Assembly (NCBI RefSeq): GCF_029210375.1 | Contig: NZ_JARGER010000040.1 | Location: 59,007 to 123,006, forward strand | Length of the DNA stretch: 64,000 bases | From: Nocardioides sp. YIM 152315 | GTDB taxonomy: Bacteria > Actinomycetota > Actinomycetes > Propionibacteriales > Nocardioidaceae | Direction of reading: 5' to 3' | Part shown: positions 34,456 to 43,652 of the stretch, one piece after another | Layout of the letters: every line of letters starts with the position of its first letter | Numbering within the stretch: the stretch's first letter is position 1 | The notes under the pieces: generated by a model | Told to the model about the DNA's origin: nothing | Databases searched by the model: none | The model's input: the letters and a program-made list of their open reading frames with translations, nothing else | Made by a program: the position numbers and the translations under genes

Positions 34456-35016
34456 GTGACCACGGTGCGCAAGCGCGCGGACGCGCGGCGCAACGAGCAG
34501 GCCCTGCTCGACGCGGCCGCCGCCGCCTTCGTCGAGACCGGCGTCGACGTCCCCGTGCGCGCCATCGCCGCCCGGGCCGGCGTCGGCGTCGCCACCATCT
34601 ACCGCCACTTCCCCACCCGCGCCGACCTGATCGTCGCCGTCTACCGCCACCAGGTCGAGGCGTGCGCCGAGGCCGGCCCCGAGCTGAGGGCGAGCGCGCC
34701 CTCGCCGTACGACGCCCTCGTCCGCTGGATCGACCTCTTCGTCGACTTCCTCGGCACCAAGCACGGGCTGGCGGAGGTGCTGCAGTCCGGCGACCCGACG
34801 TACGCGACCCTGCACACCTGGTTCGTCGACCGCCTCGTCCCCGTCTGCGCCGAGCTGCTCGCCGCCGCGGCCGACGCCGGCCAGGTGCGCGGAGACGTGC
34901 GGGCCCTCGAGCTCATGCGCGGGGTCGGCAACCTGTGCATCGGCGCGGGCACCGACGAGCGGTACGACGCGCGCCGCATGGTCCGCATCCTGATGGCCGG
35001 GCTGCGTCACGACTGA
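34456..35016 (+). CDS. TetR-family transcriptional regulator
   Basis: A 186-residue repressor. The helix-turn-helix region NEQALLDAAAAAFVETGVDVPVRAIAARAGVGVATIYRHF is classical, with recognition segment GVATIYRHFPTRADL at about residues 40-54. The C-terminal domain (about 80-180) is of the SbtR/TetR_C type. GTG follows GGAGG. Divergent from an aldo/keto reductase with two matching operators between them, which points to local autoregulation. Confidence 0.9.
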   Translation: MTTVRKRADARRNEQALLDAAAAAFVETGVDVPVRAIAARAGVGVATIYRHFPTRADLIVAVYRHQVEACAEAGPELRASAPSPYDALVRWIDLFVDFLGTKHGLAEVLQSGDPTYATLHTWFVDRLVPVCAELLAAAADAGQVRGDVRALELMRGVGNLCIGAGTDERYDARRMVRILMAGLRHD

Positions 35017-35038
35017 CCACATCGGGTACGGGGCGTCC

Positions 35039-35353
35039 ATGACGGAGCAGACACCCGGCCCCGAACCGGACGTCGCCGAGCCGGCCGCACCGCCGAAGGA
35101 CCCGCTGCGGCGGTCCCGCACCAGCGGTGCCTGGACCGCCACGATCATCGCCGGCGTGCTGCTCGTGCTGCTCGTCGTCTTCATCGCCCAGAACACCGAC
35201 GACGTGCACGTCTCCTTCCTCGGCTGGGACGGGACCGCCCCACTCGCGGTGGCGCTGCTGATCGCCACGGCGAGCGGAGTGGTGATCACGGCGCTGGTCG
35301 GCACACTGCGCATCTGGCAGCTGCGCCGGCGGGTGCGCCGCGACCGGAGCTGA
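35039..35353 (+). CDS. LapA-domain small membrane protein
   Basis: A 104-residue protein with an N-terminal proline-rich cytoplasmic tail, two helices (about 33-52 and 65-88) and a basic end RRRVRRDRS. The segment VVFIAQNTDDVHVSFLGWDGTAPLAVALLI matches the LapA/DUF1049 family. Function is envelope-related but undefined. TACGGG lies 6 nt upstream of the ATG, fitting a leaderless start. Confidence 0.85.
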   Translation: MTEQTPGPEPDVAEPAAPPKDPLRRSRTSGAWTATIIAGVLLVLLVVFIAQNTDDVHVSFLGWDGTAPLAVALLIATASGVVITALVGTLRIWQLRRRVRRDRS

Positions 35354-35484
35354 CCGCGTCCCCGGCGCGGCTCGACGCCGCAGCCGAGCTCGCGCAGCTC
35401 CTCGCCGAGATGTTCGCCGAGGTGTCGTCGAGGTAGCGCATTCGGGCCATGGACCTGCCTCTCGGGGCGTGCGACTCTCCGGTG

Positions 35485-36864
35485 ATGGGGCAGAGCCTCG
35501 ACGTGGACTACCTCGTGATCGGGGCCGGCGCGACCGGCATGGCCTTCACCGACGCGCTCGTCGACCACGCCGACGTCCGGGTCGCCCTGGTCGACCGGCG
35601 GCACGCGCCGGGCGGTCACTGGCTCAAGGCCTACCCGTTCGTGCGGCTGCACCAGTCGTCGACGTTCTACGGCGTCGCGTCGACCCTGCTCGGCGGCGGG
35701 CGGGTCCAGACCCGCGGCCCGGAGGCCGGGCTGCACGAACGAGCCGACAAGGCCGGGATCTGCTCCTACTTCGCCGACGTGCTGGCCGACCGGCTGGAGG
35801 CGTCGGGGCGCGTCGAGCTGCTGGCGGGGTGCGAGTACGTCGGGGACCGGACCGTGGTCTCGCGGATCTCGGGACGGCGACACACCGTGCCGGAGCGGTG
35901 CCGGATCGTCGACGCGCGCTACCTCTCCCCGGACATCCCGGCCGAGTCGCCGCCGCGGTTCACCGTCGGCGACGGGGCACGGGTCGTCCCCGTCAACTTC
36001 TTGCCGCACGTGGAGGAGGCGCCCGGTTGCCACGTCGTCGTCGGCTCGGGCAAGACCGCCACCGACGCCTGCGTCTGGCTGCTGGCCAACGGGGTCGACC
36101 CGGACGCGATCTGCTGGATCCGACCGCGCGAGCCGTGGATGCTGAACCGGGCGAAGATCCAGCCCGAGCCCGAGATCTTCCTCGGCATGGTCGCCGACCT
36201 GCTGCAGGCGGTTGCCGGGGCGCCGTCGTTGCCCGATCTCTTCGTGCGGCTCGAGGACCTCGGCATCATGCTGCGCATCGACCGGTCGGTCACCCCGACG
36301 ATGGCCAAGACCCCGACGCTCGCCACCTGGGAGCTCGACGAGCTGCGGAGCATCGAGGACGTCGTACGCCTCGGGCACGTCACCACGGCCTGCCGCGGCC
36401 GGATCGACCTCGAGCAGGGCTCGATCGCCGTCCCCGGCGACGCCCTGGTCGTCGACTGCGCCGCCGACGGCCTGAAGCGGCCGCCGCTGATCCCGATCTG
36501 GCGGCCGGAGGTGATCACGCCGCAGCCGGTCCGGGCGGGCTTCCCGTGCTTCGGCGCCGCGCTGGCCGGCTACGTCGAGGCGACCCGCTCGGACGACGCC
36601 GAGAAGAACCGCCTCTGCCCGCCCTCGCCCTACGGCAACACGCTGGCCGACTGGGCGCAGATGAACCTCCTCGGACTCCGCAACGCCGCCGCCTTCGGCG
36701 CCGAGCCGGACATCCGGGAGTGGTCTGCCGCGACCGCCCTGAACCCGGCGCGGATCCCGCCCGGCCACGACGGCTCCGCGGCGCTCGACGACGCGATCAC
36801 CAGGATCGGAGCGCACTCCGGGCCCGCGGTCGCCCGGCTCGCCGAGCTGGCCGCGGTCGGCTGA
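35485..36864 (+). CDS. FAD/NAD(P)-binding oxidoreductase of unknown substrate
   Basis: A 459-residue flavoprotein. The N-terminal dinucleotide fold VIGAGATGMAFTDALVDH is clear, followed by PGGHWLKAYPFVRLHQSSTFYGV, which resembles flavin monooxygenase-like proteins (RLHQ-type motif). A second nucleotide fold reads HVVVGSGKTATDACVWLLANG (around 180-200). The C-terminal third is less conserved. ATG at 35485 is favoured by a GACTCT hexamer 6 nt upstream; an in-frame ATG at 35449 is the alternative. No neighbouring gene indicates the substrate. Confidence 0.75.
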   Translation: MGQSLDVDYLVIGAGATGMAFTDALVDHADVRVALVDRRHAPGGHWLKAYPFVRLHQSSTFYGVASTLLGGGRVQTRGPEAGLHERADKAGICSYFADVLADRLEASGRVELLAGCEYVGDRTVVSRISGRRHTVPERCRIVDARYLSPDIPAESPPRFTVGDGARVVPVNFLPHVEEAPGCHVVVGSGKTATDACVWLLANGVDPDAICWIRPREPWMLNRAKIQPEPEIFLGMVADLLQAVAGAPSLPDLFVRLEDLGIMLRIDRSVTPTMAKTPTLATWELDELRSIEDVVRLGHVTTACRGRIDLEQGSIAVPGDALVVDCAADGLKRPPLIPIWRPEVITPQPVRAGFPCFGAALAGYVEATRSDDAEKNRLCPPSPYGNTLADWAQMNLLGLRNAAAFGAEPDIREWSAATALNPARIPPGHDGSAALDDAITRIGAHSGPAVARLAELAAVG

Positions 36865-36900
36865 GTGCCGGAGTTGGGGGCCCTGCGCAACAATGGACCC

Positions 36901-37164
36901 ATGATCGGATTCCTCGTCGCCGGCTTGATCATCGGAGCGCTCGCCCGCCTCTTCAAGTCGGGCAAGCAGGACCTGGGCATCCTCGCGACCCTCGGACTCG
37001 GCGTGGTCGGCTCCCTCATCGGCGGCACGATCGCGTGGATCCTCGGCACCGGCAGCATCTGGGAGCTGAACGTCCTCGGCTTCGTGCTCTCCGTGGTCGC
37101 GGCCGTGCTCCTGGTCGGAAGCGCCGAGGCGCTGGTCGGCAAGAACCGCACCAGCCTGCGCTAA
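36901..37164 (+). CDS. GlsB/YeaQ/YmgE family stress-response membrane protein
   Basis: An 87-residue protein with three predicted helices. It begins MIGFLVAGLIIGALARLF and contains GILATLGLGVVGSLIGGTIAW, the family's glycine-zipper pattern. Such proteins are induced by envelope or general stress in many bacteria; no mechanism is known. ATG at 36901 is preferred over a GTG at 36865, giving the usual family length. Confidence 0.88.
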   Translation: MIGFLVAGLIIGALARLFKSGKQDLGILATLGLGVVGSLIGGTIAWILGTGSIWELNVLGFVLSVVAAVLLVGSAEALVGKNRTSLR

Positions 37165-37203
37165 CCCCTTGCGACCGCCGGGACATCGGCGGATCGTGGA
37201 GGG

Positions 37204-37941
37204 ATGAAGACGCACGGGATCCCGGATGGCCTGCCGGTCCTCTCCCGGGGCAAGCACCGCAACCCCCGCAAGGGTGCCTGCTTCATGGAGATGGCGTCGG
37301 TCCTCGCGAACGAGCCCTGGAGCGACCGACCGTCGTGCACCCATCCGCTGCTCGCGCAGCTCGCCCGGCTGGTCAACGACCACACCAACGACGACCGGCG
37401 CGGCGAGCTCGTCGTGCTGATCCCCGACGTCGTCGGCGTGCAGGGCCACGGCCTCGACTGGGAGGCGGCCGTCACGGCGGCCGTGGCGTGCCGGGCGCTG
37501 CCCGACATCGCCGAGGAGTCCCAGCGCGCGCTGGCCGCCGGCCTGATCCGCTGCGACGAGGTCGCGGCCCACGGCGGGCCGACCGCCGTCGACCGCGAGG
37601 CGATCCGCGAGGCGCTCGACCAGGTGCCGCTCGCCGCGACGTGGGCGCGCGGCTTCATCGACGGCGCCTCGCCCCTGAAGCCGAAGAGCTTCCAGAAGCA
37701 CTCGGCCCCCGCCGTGATGCTCTGCGCCGTCCGCGGTACGGCGCGGGCCGCGGTCAGCGACCCGGACGCGCACCTGCGCGACCTGCTGGTCACGGGCATC
37801 GAGGCCGCGAGGCGGGTGCCGGCTCAGCCCCTGCGCAACGGCACGTCGAGCCTCGCGGAGAGCTCGTCGTACGTCGTGCCGAAGACGTCGACCACGACGA
37901 CCTCGTCGCCGCCGACCTCGAACACCGCCAGGTCGGTGTAG
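37204..37941 (+). CDS. Conserved actinobacterial protein of unknown function, unusually long C-terminal overlap
   Basis: 245 residues without a recognised enzymatic motif. The N-terminal region RGKHRNPRKGACFMEMASVLANE and THPLLAQLARLVNDHTND is of a kind seen in other actinobacteria, from memory. The last 39 codons (from about 37824) are antisense to the end of pcaJ and are Ser/Thr/Pro-rich, so the natural stop may have been lost. GGAGGG sits directly before the ATG, closer than usual; an internal ATG at 37285 is an alternative start. Confidence 0.6.
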   Translation: MKTHGIPDGLPVLSRGKHRNPRKGACFMEMASVLANEPWSDRPSCTHPLLAQLARLVNDHTNDDRRGELVVLIPDVVGVQGHGLDWEAAVTAAVACRALPDIAEESQRALAAGLIRCDEVAAHGGPTAVDREAIREALDQVPLAATWARGFIDGASPLKPKSFQKHSAPAVMLCAVRGTARAAVSDPDAHLRDLLVTGIEAARRVPAQPLRNGTSSLAESSSYVVPKTSTTTTSSPPTSNTARSV

Positions 37942-38462
37942 ACGCGGGACACGCAGGCCACACCGGTCAGCGGGTAGGTGCAGTCCGGCACCAGCTTCGG
38001 GGTGCCGTCCTTGGCGAAGAGCGTCATCATCACGAAGACCTGCTTCGCGCCGATCGCGAGGTCCATGGCCCCGCCGACGGCCGGGATCGCGTCGGGCGCG
38101 CCCGTGTGCCAGTTGGCGATGTCGCCGCCGGCACTGACCTGGAAGGCGCCGAGCACGCAGACGTCGAGGTGGCTGCCACGCATCATCGCGAACGAGTCGG
38201 CGGAGTGGAAGTACGCCGCACCAGGCGGCTCGACCACCGGGATCTTCCCGGCGTTGACCAGGTCGGCGTCGACCTCGTCGCCGACCGCGGCCCGGCCCAT
38301 GTTGAGCATGCCGTTCTCGGTGTGCAGCACGACGCCGGCGTCGGCGTCGAGGTGGTCGGCGACCAGCGTGGGCTGACCGATGCCGAGGTTGACGTAGGCG
38401 CCGTGGGGGATGTCCCGCGCCACCCGGGCGGCCATCTCGCCCTTGTCGAGACCCGCGCTCAC
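37824..38462 (-). CDS. pcaJ: 3-oxoacid (3-oxoadipate) CoA-transferase subunit B
   Basis: A 212-residue beta subunit (ScoB/PcaJ). GIGQPTLVADHL and the catalytic-Glu segment HTENGMLNMGRAA are visible, as is GGAMDLAIGAKQVFVMM. It transfers CoA from succinyl-CoA to 3-oxoadipate when placed in this pathway. The GTG start overlaps the pcaI stop (GTGA). A general acetoacetate transferase role (ScoB) cannot be excluded; adjacency to a PcaF-type thiolase and the pca genes favours PcaJ. Confidence 0.88.
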   Translation of the reverse strand: MSAGLDKGEMAARVARDIPHGAYVNLGIGQPTLVADHLDADAGVVLHTENGMLNMGRAAVGDEVDADLVNAGKIPVVEPPGAAYFHSADSFAMMRGSHLDVCVLGAFQVSAGGDIANWHTGAPDAIPAVGGAMDLAIGAKQVFVMMTLFAKDGTPKLVPDCTYPLTGVACVSRVYTDLAVFEVGGDEVVVVDVFGTTYDELSARLDVPLRRG

Positions 38463-39114
38463 ACCGCCACCACCCTGTCCACGTAGATGCCGGGCGTCAC
38501 GACCGTCTCCGGGTCCAGTTCGCCGATCTCGACGACCTCGCGCACCTGGACGATCGTCGTGGTCGCGGCGGTCGCCATCACCGGCCCGAAGTTGCGCGCG
38601 GTCTTGCGGTAGACGAGGTTGCCCATCCGGTCGGCGCGGTGGGCGCCGACGAGGGCGACGTCGCCCTTGATCGGGTGCTCGAGCACGTAGGTGCGGCCGT
38701 CGATCTCTCGGGTCTCCTTGCCCTCGGCGAGCGGCGTGCCGACGCCGGTCGGGCAGAAGAACGCGCCGATGCCCGCCCCGGCGGCACGCATCCGCTCGGC
38801 GAGGTTGCCCTGCGGCACCAGCTCGAGCTCGATCCGGCCGTCGCGGTAGAGGCCGTCGAAGACGTAGGAGTCCGACTGCCGCGGGAACGAGCAGATGACC
38901 TTGCGGACCCTGCCCTTCGCGAGGAGCGCGGCCAGGCCGGTGTCGCCGTTGCCGGCGTTGTTGGACACCACGGTGAGGTCGGTGGCGCCCTGGTCGATCA
39001 GAGCGTCGACGAGCCGGACCGGCATCCCCGCCAGTCCGAAGCCTCCGACGAGGACGGTCGACCCGTCCGAGATGCCCGCGACCGCCTCGGCGGCGCTCTC
39101 GCAGATGGTGACGC

Positions 39115-39118
<4 letters not shown>
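38459..39118 (-). CDS. pcaI: 3-oxoacid (3-oxoadipate) CoA-transferase subunit A
   Basis: A 219-residue alpha subunit (ScoA/PcaI). The CoA-transferase signature GGFGLAGMPVRLVDAL lies at about residues 25-40, followed by SNNAGNGDTGLAALL and LELVPQGNLAERMRAAGAG. The GTG at 39118 overlaps the thiolase stop (GTGA); longer same-frame sequence is antisense-rich shadow. It forms the transferase with the downstream subunit B. Confidence 0.88.
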
Positions 39119-40296
<1,178 letters not shown>

Positions 40297-40302
40297 GCCT
40301 TC

Positions 40303-40308
40303 ACCGTA
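40303..40308 (-). promoter_or_regulatory. Leaderless -10 element of pcaF
   Basis: TACGGT on the minus strand, ending 6 nt before the ATG of pcaF. The identical hexamer and gap occur before pcaH. Confidence 0.45.
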
Positions 40309-40354
40309 GGCCGGGCCGGTCCATCGACTCCAATACTGAATGTGACTGGATTGA

Positions 40355-40360
40355 TAAGTT
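40355..40360 (+). promoter_or_regulatory. Leaderless -10 element of the LysR gene
   Basis: TAAGTT followed by exactly 6 nt and the ATG. The preceding AT-rich stretch CCAATACTGAATGTGACTGG contains AAT...ATT arms (40331-40351) that might form an imperfect LysR box. Confidence 0.42.
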
Positions 40361-40366
40361 GAGTGC

Positions 40367-41248
40367 ATGGAACTGCGACACCTGCGCGCGTTCGAGGTGC
40401 TCGCCGAGGAGCGGCACTTCGGCCGGGCCGCCGCGCGCCTGCACCTCGCGCAGCCGGCGCTCTCCCAGCAGGTCAGGCAGCTGGAGCGCGAGCTCGGCGT
40501 CGCGCTGTTCGCGCGCACGACCCGACGGGTCGATCTCACCGAGGCGGGTCGCCGCTTCGCGGCCCACGCCCGCACGGTGCTGGGCGACGTCGACCGCGCG
40601 TCGTCCGAGATGGCGCTGCTCGCCTCGGGAGCCGCGGGGCGGGCCGCGATCGGCTTCATCGGCACCGCGACGTACGACGTGCTGCCGCGTGTCGCGCGCG
40701 AGGTGCGCGCCTCGCTGCCGGACCTCGAGCTCGACCTGCGCGGCGAGCTGCTGTCTCCTCAGCTCCTGACCGGCCTTCGGGACCGCGCCTTCGACGTGGC
40801 ACTGGTGCGTCCGGACCCGCTCAACAGTGCGGACCTGAACGTTCGGACCCTGCGCTCGGAGCGCCTCGTCGCCGTGCTGCCGACCGGCCACCCGCTCGCC
40901 CGTCGCCGCCGGATCCCGCTGGCGGCGCTGGCGGGCGAGGCGTTCGTGATGCACCCGTCGGGCACCCGGTCCTCGGTGCACGAGCGGGTGCGCGCGGCGT
41001 GCGAGGCGGCCGGATTCTCCCCCGACCCGGTCATCGAGGTGAGCGAGACGGCGACGCTCGTCGTCTTCGTCGCCGCCGGCCTCGGTGTCGCGCTCGTGCC
41101 GGAGCCGGTGCGCTCGCTCGGCCTCGCCGGCGTCTCCTACGTCGCGGTCGACGACGCGCCCACGATCGACCTCGCCCTCGCCACCCGGCTCGGCGACGAC
41201 TCGCCCGCCGTCGCACGCGTCGGCGAGATCGTCGCGGCGTGCGTCTGA
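40367..41248 (+). CDS. LysR-family transcriptional regulator
   Basis: A 293-residue LTTR. The winged helix is residues 1-60 (MELRHLRAFEVLAEERHFGRAA... LAQPALSQQVRQLERELG), followed by the periplasmic-binding-like effector domain. It is divergent from pcaF-pcaI-pcaJ with 70 bp between start codons, so it probably activates that operon in response to a pathway intermediate such as 3-oxoadipate or a muconate; the effector is unknown. PcaQ- or CatR-like function is possible. Confidence 0.88.
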   Translation: MELRHLRAFEVLAEERHFGRAAARLHLAQPALSQQVRQLERELGVALFARTTRRVDLTEAGRRFAAHARTVLGDVDRASSEMALLASGAAGRAAIGFIGTATYDVLPRVAREVRASLPDLELDLRGELLSPQLLTGLRDRAFDVALVRPDPLNSADLNVRTLRSERLVAVLPTGHPLARRRRIPLAALAGEAFVMHPSGTRSSVHERVRAACEAAGFSPDPVIEVSETATLVVFVAAGLGVALVPEPVRSLGLAGVSYVAVDDAPTIDLALATRLGDDSPAVARVGEIVAACV

Positions 41249-41307
41249 GAGCGGTACTTCTCAGGCGGTGCCCGCACCTCTCGGGTGTTGCAACGCCCCA
41301 GAACCGC

Positions 41308-41335
41308 CGGAATACCCGGTGCACCGGGTATTCCG
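41308..41335. terminator. 28-bp perfect palindrome between convergent genes (bidirectional terminator candidate)
   Basis: The 14 bases CGGAATACCCGGTG are followed immediately by their exact reverse complement. It lies between the convergent LysR (stop 41248) and pcaL (stop 41343) genes, 8 bp from the latter. The RNA from either strand would fold into a 12-bp stem with a tetraloop. No T-run follows, which is common for high-GC terminators. Confidence 0.55.
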
Positions 41336-41342
41336 CGACCGG

Positions 41343-42557
41343 TCAGAGCAGCCCCTCCTCCCGGAGCACCCCGGACGCGACCCGGAAGGCGGTGTTGGCG
41401 TCGGGCACGCCGCAGTAGATCGCCGACTGCAGGAGCACCTCCTTGATCTCGCCGACGCTCAGCCCGTTGCGCAGCGCGGCCCGCACGTGCATGGCGAGCT
41501 CCTCGTGGTGGCCGCGGGCGACGAGGGCGGTCAAGGTGATCATCGAGCGCGAGCGCCGGTCGAGTCCGGGGCGGGTCCAGATCTCGCCCCAGGCGTACGC
41601 CGTGATCAGCTCCTGGAAGTCGCGCGTGAAGTCGGTGGTGCCCGCGACGGCGCGGTCGACGTGGGCGTCGCCCAGCACCTCGCGCCGCACCCGCATCCCC
41701 TCCGACGGCGCGTGACCCGACGGCGCGGGACCCGACGGCGCGGGGGCCGGCGGCGCCTCGCCCAGGAAGTGCGCCCGCAGCAGCCGCGCCACCTCCGCCG
41801 GCTGCTCCGCGGGAGCGAGGTGGGCCGTGCCGGCCAGCTCGACGTAGGAGCCGTCGGCCACACCGGCGGCGATCTCGCGCAGCGTGTCGGGCGGGGTGGT
41901 GACGTCCTCGGCGCCCGCGATCGCCAGGACCGGGGCGGTGATCCGGTCGAGGCGCGCGCGTACGTCGAAGTCCGCGATCGCCGCGCAGACCTGGACGTAG
42001 CCCTCGGCGTCCGCGTCGGAGAGCGCTCGCAGCAGCGCGCCGCCGCGCTCGGGCTCGCGCTCGAGGAAGCCGGGGCCGAACCAGCGCTCGGCCGAGCCGC
42101 TCACCATGACCGGCGTCCCGGAGGCGCGCACGGTGGCGATCCGCTCCGTCCACGTCTCCGGGGTGCCGATCTGCGCCCCCGTGCACAGCAGCGCCGCGGC
42201 GACGACCCGGTCGGACGCGTCGAGCATCAGCTGCAGCCCGACCGAGCCGCCCACCGAGTCGCCGGCGTAGAAGAACGGCCCGCGCGGCTGGCCGCGCTCG
42301 GTCATCACGTCGTCGACCACGCGCAGCACGCCGGCCGCGAGCTCGGCGATGGTGAACGGCTCCTCCGGCACCGAGCGGTTGTGGCCGTGCCCGGGCAGGT
42401 CCCAGGCGACCACGTCGAAGTCGTCGGTCAGCCCGGTCGTGCACGCGCTCCACAGGGTCGCCGCCGACGTGCCGAGCGAGGGCCCGAGGACGAGCAGGGG
42501 CAGGGCGGCGCGGTCGCGCCCGCCGGTGAGTCGGACGACGGTGATGCCGGGAATCAA
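41343..42557 (-). CDS. pcaL: Fused 3-oxoadipate enol-lactonase / 4-carboxymuconolactone decarboxylase PcaL
   Basis: A 404-residue fusion of PcaD and PcaC. Residues 1-260 are an alpha/beta hydrolase with nucleophile GDSVGG, Asp in AGAEDVTTP and His in GTAHLAP. Residues about 285-404 are the decarboxylase domain (FTRDFQELITAYAWGEIWTR, ALRNGLSVGEIKEVLLQ). A Pro/Ala/Ser-Gly linker made of 15-bp DNA repeats joins them. The TTG start overlaps the pcaB stop (TTGA), with GGAGGA 6 nt upstream. Last gene of pcaH-pcaG-pcaB-pcaL. Confidence 0.9.
   Translation of the reverse strand: MIPGITVVRLTGGRDRAALPLLVLGPSLGTSAATLWSACTTGLTDDFDVVAWDLPGHGHNRSVPEEPFTIAELAAGVLRVVDDVMTERGQPRGPFFYAGDSVGGSVGLQLMLDASDRVVAAALLCTGAQIGTPETWTERIATVRASGTPVMVSGSAERWFGPGFLEREPERGGALLRALSDADAEGYVQVCAAIADFDVRARLDRITAPVLAIAGAEDVTTPPDTLREIAAGVADGSYVELAGTAHLAPAEQPAEVARLLRAHFLGEAPPAPAPSGPAPSGHAPSEGMRVRREVLGDAHVDRAVAGTTDFTRDFQELITAYAWGEIWTRPGLDRRSRSMITLTALVARGHHEELAMHVRAALRNGLSVGEIKEVLLQSAIYCGVPDANTAFRVASGVLREEGLL
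41702..41746. repeat. Three tandem 15-bp repeats in the pcaL linker
   Basis: CCGACGGCGCGTGAC and two near-identical copies run head to tail (41702-41716, 41717-41731, 41732-41746), encoding the repeated APSG of the interdomain linker. Their in-frame length makes copy-number change tolerable. Confidence 0.7.
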
Positions 42558-43648
42558 TGCTTCTCCTCCAGAGTCCGGTGGGCGCGGGCGACGACCTCGC
42601 CGACGTGCGCCACGGCGTCGCCGAGGTACGACGAGGCGGGCGGGCGCCCCGCGGCCGACGCCATCGACCGCTGCTCGGCGAGCACGCCGTCGCCGGCGGA
42701 GTCCAGGGTCGCTGCCATCCGGTCGGCGTGCACGACGAGTCCGGCCAGCAGGTCGTCGGTCTGGGAGACCGCCACCAGGGTCCGGCGCACCAGGTCGCGC
42801 AGCGTCGCCCACTCGGCGTGCCAGCCGCCGTCGGCGCGGTCGTCGAGCTGCTGCGCGGCGGCGAGGTGCAGCGTCGTCGCGAGCTGCGGCGTGGTGAGCG
42901 CCGCCCGCCGCACCAGCACCGACAGCGTCGGGTTGGCCTTCTGGGGCATCGTCGACGAGCCGCCACCGCTGCCCTCGGCGAGCTCGCCGATCTCGGGCCG
43001 CGACATGGTCAACACGTCGTTGGCGATGCGGACGCACGCGTCCGTGCACCCCGCGAGCGCGTCGCCGAGCCGGGTCATCGGGGCGCGGGTCGTGTGCCAG
43101 CGCGGCACTCCCTCGGGCACCGACCGACCGAGCTCGACGATCGCCGCGCGGGTGCCGGCCGCGCCCCCGACCTGGTCGGGGAGGGCGAGTCGGTCGAGGT
43201 CGTCGTACGCGTCGAGCACGGCCGTGAGCCAGGCCGCCGCCCGGAAGCCGAACGTGGTCGGCACCGCGTGCTGGGTGAGCGTCCGGGCGACCATCGGCGT
43301 CTCCCGGTGCCGGTCGGCCAGCCGGGCGAGCCGGTCCACGACCGACCGCAGGTCGCGCCGCAGCGTCTCGACGGCCGACGAGGCCATCCGCATCAGCGCG
43401 GAGTCGACGACGTCCTGGCTCGTGAGGCCGCGGTGCACGTCGGGCTCGTGCTCCCGCAGGAGCCGCACCAACGCGATGACGGGGTTCCCGCCCGACTCGG
43501 CGTCGTGGGCGAGGCGCTCGGCGTCGACCCGGACGTGCAGATCCCGGCCGAGCCACTCCTCCTCGACGGCGAGCATCGCGCCCACGAAGTCCTCCGCCGT
43601 GAAGTGCGACCCGGCGCGCTCGTCCCCCGGCCAGAAGAGGTCCGTCAT
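42554..43648 (-). CDS. pcaB: 3-carboxy-cis,cis-muconate cycloisomerase
   Basis: A 364-residue member of the fumarase/aspartase superfamily converting 3-carboxymuconate to 4-carboxymuconolactone. The signature GSSTMPQKANPTLS lies around residue 245; the N-terminal part begins MTDLFWPGDERAGS with FVGAMLAVEEEWL typical of PcaB. Its length is at the short end for the family (about 350-450), but the core motifs are complete. The start is 4 bp downstream of the pcaG stop, and pcaL overlaps its own stop. Confidence 0.9.
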   Translation of the reverse strand: MTDLFWPGDERAGSHFTAEDFVGAMLAVEEEWLGRDLHVRVDAERLAHDAESGGNPVIALVRLLREHEPDVHRGLTSQDVVDSALMRMASSAVETLRRDLRSVVDRLARLADRHRETPMVARTLTQHAVPTTFGFRAAAWLTAVLDAYDDLDRLALPDQVGGAAGTRAAIVELGRSVPEGVPRWHTTRAPMTRLGDALAGCTDACVRIANDVLTMSRPEIGELAEGSGGGSSTMPQKANPTLSVLVRRAALTTPQLATTLHLAAAQQLDDRADGGWHAEWATLRDLVRRTLVAVSQTDDLLAGLVVHADRMAATLDSAGDGVLAEQRSMASAAGRPPASSYLGDAVAHVGEVVARAHRTLEEKH

Positions 43649-43652
43649 GCCC

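Noticed and set aside
34438..37773. An open frame of over 1000 codons on the minus strand opposite the TetR, LapA-like, FAD and GlsB genes
   Set aside because: It has no recognisable motif and repetitive Asp/Arg/Val composition; the opposite strand encodes several clear proteins.
40331..40351. AAT-N15-ATT arms in the LysR-pcaF gap as a LysR box
   Set aside because: Arms are too short and imperfect to separate from chance in an AT-rich stretch; mentioned only in the promoter entry.
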